Source: Dehalococcoidales bacterium (GTDB lineage Bacteria; Chloroflexota; Dehalococcoidia; Dehalococcoidales; UBA2162). Taken from it: a stretch of 64,000 nt of DNA. The notes below the pieces were generated by a model, which was given only the letters and a program-made list of their open reading frames with translations, made no database searches and was not told where the DNA came from. The translations under genes were made by a program, and so were the position numbers. The stretch's first letter is position 1, and every line of letters begins with the position of its first letter. The DNA lies in the NCBI GenBank assembly GCA_016932435.1, contig JAFGCW010000025.1, positions 1 through 64,000 of the forward strand. Reading direction: 5' to 3'. Positions 54,916-63,681 of this stretch are shown here, piece by piece.

Positions 54916-55509
54916 TTATTCTTTACCAAGTGTCTTTCTCAGTGCTTCCAGAGCCCGCATCTGCAATATTCTGATTGCTCCGGTACTTTTCCCAATAGTT
55001 TCAGCAATCTCCCGGTTATCCATCCCTTCAATAAATTTCATTACTATGACCTGCCTCTGGTTCGGAGGGAGTAATTCGATTACCTTTAGTAAATCCTTTT
55101 GCTCAAGACTTATCTCCATCCTGTCCGCCGTATCTCTGACATCTTCCAGCAGTTCTGCTTCACGGGATGACTGCTTCTGGTGTTTTCTTAACTTATCTAT
55201 AATCAGGTTATGAGCGATCCGGTAAAGCCAGGATGAAAATGTCTTCTCTTTCCCTTTACAACTTCCGATCGCCTTCCATGCTTTTAGAAAAACCTCCTGA
55301 GTTATATCCTCGGCGCGTTCTTTACTATAAACTCTATAGTAGACATAGCGGTATATCTTCGTTACATGACTCGTATATAATTCTCCGAAAGCTTCAACAT
55401 CACCGCTGATAGCTTTCATAACAAGGTTTTCGATTTCCAGGTTTGTATCTTCCTGTGTGATTTCAGGTTCGTTAATACTTCCCTGACTTGTATTACGTTT
55501 GTCAGCCAT
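54916..55509 (-). CDS. ECF-type RNA polymerase sigma factor
   Basis: 197 aa. Region 2: GELYTSHVTKIYRYVYYR, AEDITQEVFLKAWKAI, SWLYRIAHNLIIDKLRK (about 40-110). Region 4: LLPPNQRQVIVMKFIEGMDNREIAETIG and RALEALRKTL (about 140-195). First 25 residues are a polar extension (SQGSINEPEITQEDTN). No SD precedes the ATG at 55509; instead TGTAACAGTGTAAC sits directly upstream. Operon with the FecR-like gene; divergent from a DUF4382 lipoprotein. Confidence 0.92.
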   Translation of the reverse strand: MADKRNTSQGSINEPEITQEDTNLEIENLVMKAISGDVEAFGELYTSHVTKIYRYVYYRVYSKERAEDITQEVFLKAWKAIGSCKGKEKTFSSWLYRIAHNLIIDKLRKHQKQSSREAELLEDVRDTADRMEISLEQKDLLKVIELLPPNQRQVIVMKFIEGMDNREIAETIGKSTGAIRILQMRALEALRKTLGKE

Positions 55510-55517
55510 AATTTGTT

Positions 55518-55531
55518 ACACTGTTACAAAA
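55518..55531. promoter_or_regulatory. TGTAACAG motif pair upstream of the sigma gene
   Basis: On the minus strand TGTAAC-AG-TGTAAC lies within about 22 bases of the sigma gene ATG. The divergent gene carries CTGTAACAG at 55678-55686. Could be an operator or the -35 of an ECF promoter. Confidence 0.4.
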
Positions 55532-55607
55532 TTCAATCCCGGTTTTTTCAGTAAAGGTAATTACAAGACGTAAATTTTAACATAACCACAATACATGGAC
55601 AAAACAG

Positions 55608-55630
55608 AGCCCCGATGGATTATCGGGGCT
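55608..55630. other. Inverted repeat between sigma and DUF4382 genes
   Basis: AGCCCCGAT (55608-55616) and ATCGGGGCT (55622-55630) form a 9-bp stem with a 5-base loop. Without a T-run it is not an obvious terminator. Confidence 0.5.
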
Positions 55631-55678
55631 ATTCACTATCTATATTATCACAAAACACAAACACCTGAAAAAATCAAC

Positions 55679-55707
55679 TGTAACAGGTTGTTATCTTCGT
55701 TCGTATA
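55679..55707 (+). promoter_or_regulatory. ECF-like promoter of the DUF4382 gene
   Basis: TGTAAC (55679-55684), 17-bp spacer, CGTATA (55702-55707), 28 bases before the ATG. The AAC/CGT pairing is typical of ECF sigma promoters, and an ECF sigma gene is divergently adjacent. Confidence 0.45.
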
Positions 55708-55735
55708 TAGTAGGTAGAAAAGCGAGAGAGGTGAA

Positions 55736-56728
55736 ATGATGAAGAAAAGTTTGATAATTGTAACCATTGTAGCACTACTTGCTGCCTTAACATCAGGTTG
55801 TACTATAGAAACAGGTCAATCTCCTGAGTCAACCGCCCAGGGGCAGGATACTGCTTCACTAACCGATGAGTCAACAACAACTCAAATGGCTGCTACGCAT
55901 ACTGAAAATGAAGCGAACTTCAGATTATTAGTAAGTGATGAGGTAAATGCAATAGAAGAGTTCCAGACTCTTAATGTCACTATCAGTCGTATAGGGGTGC
56001 ACCAGGGCGGTGAATCCGGTAACTGGACTGAGTATAACCTTGACCCGGCAGTAACAGTGAACCTGACTGAATTACAGGGCATCAACGCTACATCGATATG
56101 GGACGGTAACCTTGAGGACGGTAAATATACCAAAGTCTTTATCTATGTGGACAACGTTACGGGAGTTCTGAAAGAGAATCCTGAAGGTGAACCCACCATT
56201 AAGCTTCCCGGTGGAAAACTGCAAATCTCCAAGTCGTTCGATGTTACCGACGGCGGAATAACAGATTTTATCTTCGATATTACGGTTATTAAAGCTGGAA
56301 ACAGTGGTAAATACATACTGAAACCCCAGATTGCAGAGAGTGGACCTCACCAGAATTATATAGAGGTTGAACCAAAGGGAAAGACGGAACATAAGGGTAA
56401 ACCGGAGGATAAAGGTAACTCACGTAAACAAAAATCAGGATCATCGGGTAAAGCAAAGGGTATTGAAATTGAGGACACGATTGCACCTGTAATTACTGTC
56501 AGTGGCATCAGCAATGGGGATAATATTACGGGAAACGTTACGATATCTTTCGAGGTTTCAGACGATACCGATCCTGAACCTGCTGTAAACGCAACTCTAA
56601 ACGACACGCCATTCGTCTCAGGAACTGAGATCAGCGAACCAGGTGAATATGAGTTAGAGGTAAATGCGGTAGACGCCAGCGGTAACGAGTCTGAAGTAAC
56701 GATCGAGTTTGAAATAAAGCAAGAGTAA
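55736..56728 (+). CDS. DUF4382 lipoprotein with Ig-like C-terminal domain
   Basis: 330 aa, SD GAGAGAGG. Lipobox LTSGC (about residues 18-22). DUF4382 domain about 50-205 (FRLLVSDEVNAIEEFQTLNV, NLTELQG, YTKVFIYVDNV). Lys-rich linker 210-240. C-terminal Ig/HYR-like domain about 245-330 (DTIAPVITVSG, DASGNESEVTIEFEI). Surface-exposed protein of unknown ligand. Divergent to the sigma/FecR operon and possibly its target. Confidence 0.85.
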   Translation: MMKKSLIIVTIVALLAALTSGCTIETGQSPESTAQGQDTASLTDESTTTQMAATHTENEANFRLLVSDEVNAIEEFQTLNVTISRIGVHQGGESGNWTEYNLDPAVTVNLTELQGINATSIWDGNLEDGKYTKVFIYVDNVTGVLKENPEGEPTIKLPGGKLQISKSFDVTDGGITDFIFDITVIKAGNSGKYILKPQIAESGPHQNYIEVEPKGKTEHKGKPEDKGNSRKQKSGSSGKAKGIEIEDTIAPVITVSGISNGDNITGNVTISFEVSDDTDPEPAVNATLNDTPFVSGTEISEPGEYELEVNAVDASGNESEVTIEFEIKQE

Positions 56729-56780
56729 AAGCTTTTGGTTGAGAATCATACGATAAAGATTATTACATTAAATGAAAAGG

Positions 56781-56817
56781 TAATAACAGGGGGCATTGCA
56801 TTTGCTCCCTGTTATTA
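56781..56817 (+). terminator. Terminator after the DUF4382 gene
   Basis: About 15-bp stem (TAATAACAGGGGGCA with TGCTCCCTGTTATTA, one G-T pair), short loop, then TTT. It lies 52 bases after the stop. Confidence 0.7.
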
Positions 56818-56911
56818 TTTCCCGGGTGGTGGTTGGGAATAGATATCCTCATCTTGATTGATAGCTCCATTGATTCTTCAAGTCTATTACCATAAAATAA
56901 CACTTACTAAA

Positions 56912-57700
56912 ATGAAAAATAATGACAATTTCAATAACCTCATAAACCAGGCTGTCGAAGACGCCAAGTCATTCAAGGGCTGGGACTTTTCCCATATCAC
57001 CGGTTCCCGCCGGATGGTCGACGCCCCTATAAAATGGAATTTCATTAACAAGGTACACTCCTATCTTAATGGTATAGATACACTCCTGGATATCGGTACT
57101 GCCGGCGGTGAGGTACTTTCACGAATCCACCCCCTGCCAGAACACACTTTCGCAGTAGAAGACTACCCTCCGAATATTACGCTCGCGAAAGATACGCTTG
57201 AACCTCTCGAAATTGACGTCATCGGCATCGAAGAAGGTAAAGAACCTCCTTTCGGAGATCTACCTTTTAAAAACAACTATTTCGACGTTATAATCAACCG
57301 CCATACCGGCTATACGGGAAGCGAAGTGTACCGGATACTCAAGCCTGGAGGATATTATGTCACCCAGCAGTTGGGAGGTTTGACCACCGTCAATCTTGGT
57401 ATGCTTCTGCAGGGAGAGAAAGCAACGAAACTGTCTAACTGGAACCTCAAGGTTTTTAGAGAACGAATGGTCGAGGAAGGCTTCGAAATAATCGATGAAG
57501 CGGACGAGATAAATTTCGGCAGGTACTATGACATCGGAGCAATCGTTTACCACCTCATTACCTGCCCATGGACGGTTGAGGATTTCACTCCTGATAAATA
57601 CTGCGATGAGTTACTCTACCTGCATGAATACATTAAAAAACATGGGTACTTCGACATGCTTTACGAGTGGCTGTTCATCACCGCTATGAAACCGGTATGA
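56912..57700 (+). CDS. SAM-dependent methyltransferase
   Basis: 262 aa from ATG 56912 (the upstream TTG start is poorer). Class I motif DIGTAGGEVLSRI (about residues 56-68), acidic motif FAVEDYP, motif FKNNYFDVIINRHTG (about 120-134), and RILKPGGYYVTQQ. C-terminal half extends beyond the core with a hydrophobic helix. Resembles small-molecule methyltransferases; substrate unknown. Monocistronic, ends near a convergent regulator. Confidence 0.8.
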   Translation: MKNNDNFNNLINQAVEDAKSFKGWDFSHITGSRRMVDAPIKWNFINKVHSYLNGIDTLLDIGTAGGEVLSRIHPLPEHTFAVEDYPPNITLAKDTLEPLEIDVIGIEEGKEPPFGDLPFKNNYFDVIINRHTGYTGSEVYRILKPGGYYVTQQLGGLTTVNLGMLLQGEKATKLSNWNLKVFRERMVEEGFEIIDEADEINFGRYYDIGAIVYHLITCPWTVEDFTPDKYCDELLYLHEYIKKHGYFDMLYEWLFITAMKPV

Positions 57701-57708
57701 CGTTTTCT

Positions 57709-57903
57709 TCAATCATCGAAAACAAATAAATCGTCAAGACCGGTCTCCAGGACTACTGCTATATTGTGAGCCAGTCTGAGTGAAGGATTGTATTTCCCCT
57801 GCTCAAGGAAGATGATAGTTTCTCTCCTGACACCTACCATTTGAGCCAGTTTCTCCTGAGTAAGGTTGTGTTTCGCGCGTAACTCTTTAATTCTGTTCTG
57901 CAT
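57709..57903 (-). CDS. XRE-family HTH regulator
   Basis: 64 aa: a single Cro/CI helix-turn-helix ([25 protein letters not shown] about 14-38). Minimal regulators of this size typically sit next to a DUF2178-like membrane protein, as here. Last gene of a two-gene operon; a palindromic candidate operator lies upstream of the first gene. Confidence 0.88.
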   Translation of the reverse strand: MQNRIKELRAKHNLTQEKLAQMVGVRRETIIFLEQGKYNPSLRLAHNIAVVLETGLDDLFVFDD

Positions 57904-57930
57904 ATCTAAACGTATTTAACTGGTGTTAAT

Positions 57931-58536
57931 TTATCCCGCCGGTTTCATGAAAAGCCCGTAGACAAACATCACCAGGCAACCCAGGATTCCCAAAGCAACT
58001 CCAAGGATACCCAGCATCGCTATCGTAAAAAAAACAGGTTCTTCTATCTCGAAAATAGAGAAGACGACATTATGAAAAAGCCCTCCCAGGATATATAAAG
58101 CTATAGACAAAGCGATTGCAAAGAGAAAACTTTTAAGGATTTTAAACCTTCTTACGCTGAATTTAGGCTCGACACGATCATAGAATATATATGAGAGACA
58201 ATATACCAGTCCGCCGGACATCAATAAACCACCCAGGACAATAGAGGTATTATCGCCTTCTACCAATCTCGCCGAAAACGGCATCATCAGGTATCCGAGT
58301 ACCAGCATGAGAAATTCAAATCCGTTTCGTACCGATTTATTCGTATTCTCACGGATTCGTTCGTCGAGAGGTGGCAGTCTCCTTGTAGTGATAAGCGACC
58401 AGATCTCCCGATAACCGATAAGAAGCATTCCGGCAATAATTGCTATCCCGACGTAGTAAGATCGCATTGCTATTAGTGCGATACCAACAACAAGAGCAGT
58501 AATGAAAACGCCCGTTAATATTTTTTTGGTTCTCAT
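57931..58536 (-). CDS. Membrane protein paired with XRE regulator (DUF2178-like)
   Basis: 201 aa; SD AGGTGG. About six hydrophobic segments (ILTGVFITALVVGIALIAM; VGIAIIAGMLLIGY; FLMLVLGYLMM; IVLGGLLMSGGLVYCLSYIF; FLFAIALSIALYILGG; FTIAMLGILGVALGILGCLVM). The loop ERIRENTNKSVRNG is a feature of DUF2178 proteins found with XRE regulators. Sensor or stress role plausible. Confidence 0.75.
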   Translation of the reverse strand: MRTKKILTGVFITALVVGIALIAMRSYYVGIAIIAGMLLIGYREIWSLITTRRLPPLDERIRENTNKSVRNGFEFLMLVLGYLMMPFSARLVEGDNTSIVLGGLLMSGGLVYCLSYIFYDRVEPKFSVRRFKILKSFLFAIALSIALYILGGLFHNVVFSIFEIEEPVFFTIAMLGILGVALGILGCLVMFVYGLFMKPAG

Positions 58537-58559
58537 GATCCACCTGCTTTGTTATATAT

Positions 58560-58573
58560 TTCTAACGTTAGAA
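58560..58573. promoter_or_regulatory. 14-bp palindrome upstream of the membrane/XRE operon
   Basis: TTCTAACGTTAGAA is a perfect palindrome 24 bases before the ATG; ATAACGTT follows 8 bases further. Right position and symmetry for an autoregulatory XRE operator. Confidence 0.45.
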
Positions 58574-58766
58574 AATTATAACGTTCAGGTATAAAAGTGT
58601 CAAAACTGTCGAAACTGGCGGATGGTTGATAAGGGGCATTCAGAATGAATTAGATGGAATTAATAAGTATTTTTCTATCACAAATAATGAATATCACCGA
58701 AAATCGAAATCATCCTGATGAATCACGATATACCACAAATTAGTATTTGCTGATATTGAACGACGA

Positions 58767-59654
58767 TTACTTTCCCAATCGCCTGGTAATAGCGTTGAGA
58801 ATCACTCCTGTAAAAATACACAGCATACCAACTGTCACAAAAAGCATGCAGAGTAATGCACTGCCGGTAGCGAATACTCTCGAACCATAGTATATCCGGA
58901 GCACGCCTACTCCAGATATAATACCAAGTATCAAAAGTATGCCACCTATTACGCTGAAAAAGAGTAATGGTCTTCTTTCAGAGATAAAGAAGAATATCCG
59001 GCTCAGATTACCCAATCCGTGCAATATTGGATTCTGTGAAGAAGTGACATTATCATATGAAACTGTTATTGGCACCTCGGATATTTTCAGTCCTTTATGA
59101 GAAGCCTCGGAAATTATCTCGGCAGATATGGCCATCCCTTGCTGACTTAGTTCCATTTCCGTAATCGCCTTCTTTGAATAGGCTCTAAAGCCCGATTCCG
59201 TATCGGAGAGATTTTGACGAGCGGCAATATTTGTAAATTTAGCCAGGACTGATTGTCCAAGGCGCCGGTATCCCGGAATCACGTCTTTTTGTGATTCTCT
59301 TGATCCGATGACCACGTCTGAACCGGCTTTGACAGCATCGATCAATCGAGGAATTTCATTCGGGTCGTGCTGAGCATCGGCATCGATGATTACCAGTATA
59401 TCGGCATTACGTTTTCCAGCTTCTGTCAGGATCGTTTGAATAGCTGCACCGTATCCTTTATTAACACCGTGTTCCACAACCTCAGCTCCAGCCAGCCTGG
59501 CTAACCTGGCAGTGTTATCAACGCTGCCATCGTTAACAACTATCACCATATCGGCGTATTCCTTCGCCTGGAGAACGACACCGGCTACTGCTCTTTCTTC
59601 GTTATACGCAGGTAAACCGATAATTACTTTCCTTGGAGGTTTTTTATCCGGCAT
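58767..59654 (-). CDS. Family 2 glycosyltransferase (DPM synthase-like)
   Basis: 295 aa, SD GGAG. GT-A domain: IGLPAYNEERAV (about 10-21), VVNDGSVDNT, and the DXD-type IDADAQHDP (about 95-103), DTESGFRAYS. Two C-terminal membrane segments (LLFFSVIGGILLILGIISGV about 235-255; LLCMLFVTVGMLCIFTGVI about 270-290). Probably a polyprenyl-phosphate sugar transferase for envelope glycans. Confidence 0.9.
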   Translation of the reverse strand: MPDKKPPRKVIIGLPAYNEERAVAGVVLQAKEYADMVIVVNDGSVDNTARLARLAGAEVVEHGVNKGYGAAIQTILTEAGKRNADILVIIDADAQHDPNEIPRLIDAVKAGSDVVIGSRESQKDVIPGYRRLGQSVLAKFTNIAARQNLSDTESGFRAYSKKAITEMELSQQGMAISAEIISEASHKGLKISEVPITVSYDNVTSSQNPILHGLGNLSRIFFFISERRPLLFFSVIGGILLILGIISGVGVLRIYYGSRVFATGSALLCMLFVTVGMLCIFTGVILNAITRRLGK

Positions 59655-59796
59655 ATCTCTGTCTCCACCCGTCGTATTGGAGTCTATAATAGCATAAACC
59701 CATCCTGTTTACCATAACAAAGTAATAAATCATAATTTATTTATCATCCCTGTATTTTTTGACATCGCCGCTCGTGTATGCCTAAAATTAAGAAGA

Positions 59797-60315
59797 ATGC
59801 GCATTGGACTTATCACCGACACACACATCGCCTGGGAAGAAAAACGCCTGCCGCCAAAGGTATTGGATATATTCCAGGGAGTCGACCTTATTCTCCATTC
59901 CGGAGATATTTACGCACATGCTGTCCTGGATGAACTGGAAAAGGTAGCTCCTGTTTTGGCAGCTTATGGTGATGATGATTATCCCAGTGATGATAACCGG
60001 ATAAAGGATAAACACATACTCGAACTTGAAGGCCACCGGATTTGGGTGATACACGAAGGCCCGTATCTTCCCCTGCCCGAACCATGGATAACAAAATGGT
60101 GGCAAAGGCGGTCAACGCCTGACGAACCGGGATACGGCAAACCGGATATCATAGTTTCAGGTCATGAACACAGCGTAAGGATGGAGCAGGCAGATGGAAT
60201 TCTCTGTATAAACTCCGGGAGTCCGAACCTGCTTCATTACCGGCGAGGGCCCGGGACCGTTGGAATACTGGAACTCAAAAACGGTAAAGCGGAAGCAGAG
60301 ATCATTCACCTTTAG
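59797..60315 (+). CDS. Calcineurin-like metallophosphoesterase (YfcE/MJ0936 type)
   Basis: 172 aa. Motifs: I DTHIA (about 8-12), II SGDIY (about 38-42), III YGDDDYP where GN-x-D is usual (N replaced by D), IV SGHEHS (about 127-132). The Asn-to-Asp change at a metal ligand is noteworthy but seen in some members. Small single-domain phosphodiesterase. Confidence 0.88.
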   Translation: MRIGLITDTHIAWEEKRLPPKVLDIFQGVDLILHSGDIYAHAVLDELEKVAPVLAAYGDDDYPSDDNRIKDKHILELEGHRIWVIHEGPYLPLPEPWITKWWQRRSTPDEPGYGKPDIIVSGHEHSVRMEQADGILCINSGSPNLLHYRRGPGTVGILELKNGKAEAEIIHL

Positions 60316-60336
60316 CCATTTCTGGAGAATGGAGAT

Positions 60337-61260
60337 TTATCCTTTCATCCTGGCAAGCATAGCATCTACAACCGGTTTCGCCTTCACGCGTATATCTTCG
60401 GGTATTTCGATAACGGGACCCATATTTTCCAGCGACCACAGTATAGTTTCCTGAGTTACCAGTTTCATGGTCGCGCATTCACCCAGATCCGATGCTGCAA
60501 TAAATGTTTTTTCAGGATTTTCTTTCTGTAAATAGTGAATAATCCCGACTTCCGTTGCTACTATTATTTCTTTCGCTTCCGTTTCCTTGGCAAACTGCAC
60601 CATTCCGTTCGTGCTTGTTACCAGGTCTGCCAGCAATTTTACCTGGGGAATACACTCGATATGGGCAACCACTTTAGCATCAGGGTGTTCTTCTTTACGG
60701 GCCTTGACATCCTCTGCCCGTATCTTAACTATGGGAGAGCAGTAACCCGGCCAGAGTATCAATTCCTTGCCGGTCTCGGTAGCCACAAAATCTCCCATGT
60801 ATTGATCGGGAATAAACATAATTTCCCCGTCAGCCGGTAGTTCTCTGACTATATCGACCGCTTCATCTTCACCATAACAGATATCCACCTCTGTCTTTAC
60901 TTCGGGCGTGGTATTCATATAACAGACAACAGTTGCGTTCGGATACTGCTCCTTCCTGGCAGGAAGCCGCTTTAAAGATATCATGTTTGAAAGCGTACAC
61001 CCGGCATTCAGATCAGGTAAAATTACTGTCTTTTCAGGACACGCCAGTTTAATAGTTTCGGCCATGCACGTCACGCCGCCCACGATAATAACCTTAGCGT
61101 CGGAATCCGCAGCAAATCGGGTCATAGCCAGTGCATCACCTACCATGTCTGCTATATCCTGCGTTTCACCGAGCTGGTAATAATGCGCTACGATGATTGC
61201 ATTATTCTCTTTTTTCAACTTATTTATCTTTTCGATGATTCCAGAATCAGTATTATCCAA
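60337..61260 (-). CDS. nadA: Quinolinate synthase A
   Basis: 307 aa, TTG start after AAGGAGGG. Condenses iminoaspartate with dihydroxyacetone phosphate in NAD synthesis. 4Fe-4S ligands: Cys in GGVTCMAET (about residue 85), HIECIPQ (about 201) and LGECATM (about 262). IVAHYYQLGETQDIADMVGD is the typical N-terminal substrate segment. The nadB and nadC genes are not in this window. Confidence 0.95.
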   Translation of the reverse strand: MDNTDSGIIEKINKLKKENNAIIVAHYYQLGETQDIADMVGDALAMTRFAADSDAKVIIVGGVTCMAETIKLACPEKTVILPDLNAGCTLSNMISLKRLPARKEQYPNATVVCYMNTTPEVKTEVDICYGEDEAVDIVRELPADGEIMFIPDQYMGDFVATETGKELILWPGYCSPIVKIRAEDVKARKEEHPDAKVVAHIECIPQVKLLADLVTSTNGMVQFAKETEAKEIIVATEVGIIHYLQKENPEKTFIAASDLGECATMKLVTQETILWSLENMGPVIEIPEDIRVKAKPVVDAMLARMKG

Positions 61261-61479
61261 TTAAAATACCCTCCTTCTGTATATGGCCGCTAAATCACTC
61301 ACTCTTTACTGTCAAATGGGTGTGTATATTCTAGCATAGTTTATCGTGTTATCTGAAATAGTACAGACTCGGTACTAACAATAGTTTACTATTATGATTT
61401 TATTTATCATAATTATTTGACAAACATACCGGGTGTGAATTACACTTCGGTCATAAAATAGAGTAAATGGAGAAGGAAA

Positions 61480-63240
61480 ATGGCAGACAAAGACAAGGTA
61501 TATAAATGTCTAAATCCTGTCGGGATTGAGTTACCAACAAAGACCTATCCCCTGGCTCCTCGTCTCGACAAACTCGATGGTAAAACCATCCATTTCAGTA
61601 TCACGGGTGAGCCGGATATTACCATCGCCCTGGACAAGAAACTGAAAGCCGACTACCCGAACGTAAACTGGACTCAAAAGAAGTCTTATACGCCGATGCC
61701 AGTATACCTGACCGATGAAGAAATGAAGACTACTGATGCCGTTATTCTCGGGGTCTGCTGGTGAAGCGGCGCAGTATGGGGGCAGTTGCCCTATATAGCC
61801 AAGCTTGAAAAAGCCGGCATCCCTACGGTACTCATCGATCTTGATGACCAGCACGAGATGGTCAAACAGGAAGCCCTGGCCGCCGGTGTTCCGAATATCA
61901 GGTATATTCCCGCTTCACGAACACTCCCCGGTCCTGAGGATGTCGAAGTATGGACGAAAGACATGCTCGATATGCTGATCACTCCGCTTACAGAGAAGGA
62001 AAAAGAAGAAGGCATGCATACTCCCTCACAGGACAGGGTCCTGTTCGAAGGCACTCTTGATGAAGCCCAGGAATACTACCAGCAGACAAGGATAGTTCCC
62101 GAGCCGTTGAACGCGCCTATCTCTATCTATACAGATGGTTTGCCGATTATTATCCCCACTGAAGAACGTGTGGCTGAGATGTTAAAAGGCACCAGTCATA
62201 AACCCGATGAAATTATTACATATCAATCAGAGAGGGGAGGACGATTCGACAGAATCCAGGAGCATAGTGATGTTGTCAGATTCCAACCCAGATTGTTCAC
62301 CGCTACCGTAGAAAAAGTAGCCATAAACGCCGTAATGGCCGGATGCAGACCTGAACATCTTCCGGTAGTTCTGGCAATTGCTGAATCAGGAGTACAAACC
62401 GGCACAACCGTCTTTAACAACCAGTGGATGTGCCTGAGTGGTCCGATCGTCAAGGAAATCGGTATGAACTCCGGTCTGGGCATGATGGGCCCGGGTAATC
62501 CTGCCAGCATGGCAATTGGACGCGCCTACCAATTAATGGCGATAAACCTTGGAGGTTCCATACCCGGGATTAACCGCATGAGCAGTATCGGGACTCCGAT
62601 CAATCGTGTTGGTCTTGCGTTCGCCGAATGCGCAGACAAACTCCCGCCCGGATGGAAAGGTTTGAACGAGGAATTCGGTTTCAAGAAAGATGAGAGTGTT
62701 ATTATGGTCATGGGTACCGAAGGCGGCTTTAACGGCGCCCAGTTCTCTCCCGGCGGCTACCGCGCCCTCCAGAAAAGCGGACATGGCGGTATGGCACGGA
62801 AACTCGGAGTTAAAGGTATTCCCGGCCCACATAACTGGCTGGACTGGATAGTACCGGATATCTGGACGGGAGAACGTGAAGGCGGACGAGTGTTCGTAAT
62901 GGTACATGAGATGGCCTATGATCTGTACAGGCTTGGTTATAAGTCCAAACAGGAAGTACTGGAATATGTCTGGAAGAAAAGTTTTGAGACACTTAAGACA
63001 TATCGTGACCGTTCATGGGTTGACCTGACAACCAATGGCTGGCTTGGCAATGAACCGCTTTCCGGGAAGCCATGGAAAGAACTTCCGGACGACTATATGG
63101 TACCTGCAGGTGGCAGTAAACCCGAGGAAAGCTGCATCATTGTCTGCGGTTCCGATGAAGAGATATGCTACGAGATAACCGGCAGTATCCGCGGTATGTG
63201 GGGTTCCGATCCTGTATACAGTATCGATGCCTGGCGATAG
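61480..63240 (+). CDS. UGSC-type selenoprotein (in-frame UGA read as selenocysteine)
   Basis: 586 aa if UGA 61762-61764 is read through; SD GGAGAAGG. Sequence either side of the UGA is continuous in frame and in domain. The first 94 codons match the start of UGSC-family (seleno)proteins (LAPRLDKLDGKTIHF, TDAVILGVCW). The part after resumes SGAVWGQLPYIAKLEKAGIPTV, placing residue 95 exactly 20 residues before the GIP Pro, where UGSC and GrdB proteins have Sec. The nearest Cys is at position 93 (C-W-U), with no U-x-x-C. A bSECIS-like hairpin lies at 61775-61795. The C-terminal domain (about 200-586) has the AINAVMAGCRPEHLPVVLA signature seen in proteins beside UGSC proteins. Likely a thiol/selenol redox or reductase enzyme. 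Confidence 0.8.
61762..61764 (+). other. UGA codon, candidate selenocysteine
   Basis: The only stop in this frame between 61480 and 63238. Position 95 of the protein; flanking codons TGG and AGC. Not a nonsense-decayed gene to the eye, because the downstream 490 codons are intact and conserved. Confidence 0.75.
61775..61795 (+). promoter_or_regulatory. Bacterial SECIS-like hairpin
   Basis: T61775-A61795, A61776-T61794, T61777-A61793, G61778 bulged, G61779-T61792, then GGGC/GCCC (61780-61783 with 61788-61791), loop AGTT (61784-61787). The loop has G then U at positions 2-3, the pair recognised by SelB in E. coli fdhF. The loop G lies 21 bases after the UGA, within the usual 16-37 range. Confidence 0.6.
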
Positions 63241-63268
63241 TTACGCCATGTAATCACAATTAACCGTT

Positions 63269-63300
63269 TACGGGGCTGGTGTTTGTTAACCAGCCCCGTA
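63269..63300 (+). terminator. Hairpin after the selenoprotein gene
   Basis: 12-bp stem TACGGGGCTGGT (63269-63280) with ACCAGCCCCGTA (63289-63300), 8-base loop, 28 bases after the stop. No clear T-tract. Confidence 0.65.
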
Positions 63301-63361
63301 ATATAACATAAATTGACACTAAGCCTGACCGCATGCTAAATTTTTAATAGGAACACTGTAA

Positions 63362-63577
63362 ATGAACGAGCTTGAACTTCTTCAACAAATAACAGATAAG
63401 CGTAGTGAACTCGAAAGGAATCGTTCCGCGAATGTCAGCAGTTCCCTCCTGAAGCTTCAGGAAGAAGAAATAAAGGAACTGGAATACATATTTGCGAGTG
63501 GTGACCAGAAACGCCTGGAGATGCGGTTCTTTATGGACCAGTGCGACAAAGGCAAAGAAGAAGACTACGAGAACTGA
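63362..63577 (+). CDS. Small coiled-coil protein, unknown
   Basis: 71 aa, highly charged and helical throughout (ELELLQQITDKRSELERNR, LKLQEEEIKELEYIF). Heptad pattern suggests a coiled coil. SD is weak (TAGGAA). Lies between the selenoprotein terminator and the AAA+ gene; no family recognised. Confidence 0.5.
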   Translation: MNELELLQQITDKRSELERNRSANVSSSLLKLQEEEIKELEYIFASGDQKRLEMRFFMDQCDKGKEEDYEN

Positions 63578-63681
63578 TTTTTCACCGGAACAGTTTTCAC
63601 CATGAGATTTCACACGCACGGTTATCAAGATACGATAACATATAAGTAACGCAACCTTGTTTCAGAAGGGATAATCAGTCA

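Noticed and set aside
61786..63240. A separate 484-aa gene starting at TTG 61786
   Set aside because: GGGGG lies only 3 bases before it, the start falls in the middle of a conserved domain, and the reading frame continues unbroken from 61480 apart from the one UGA. Read-through explains it better.
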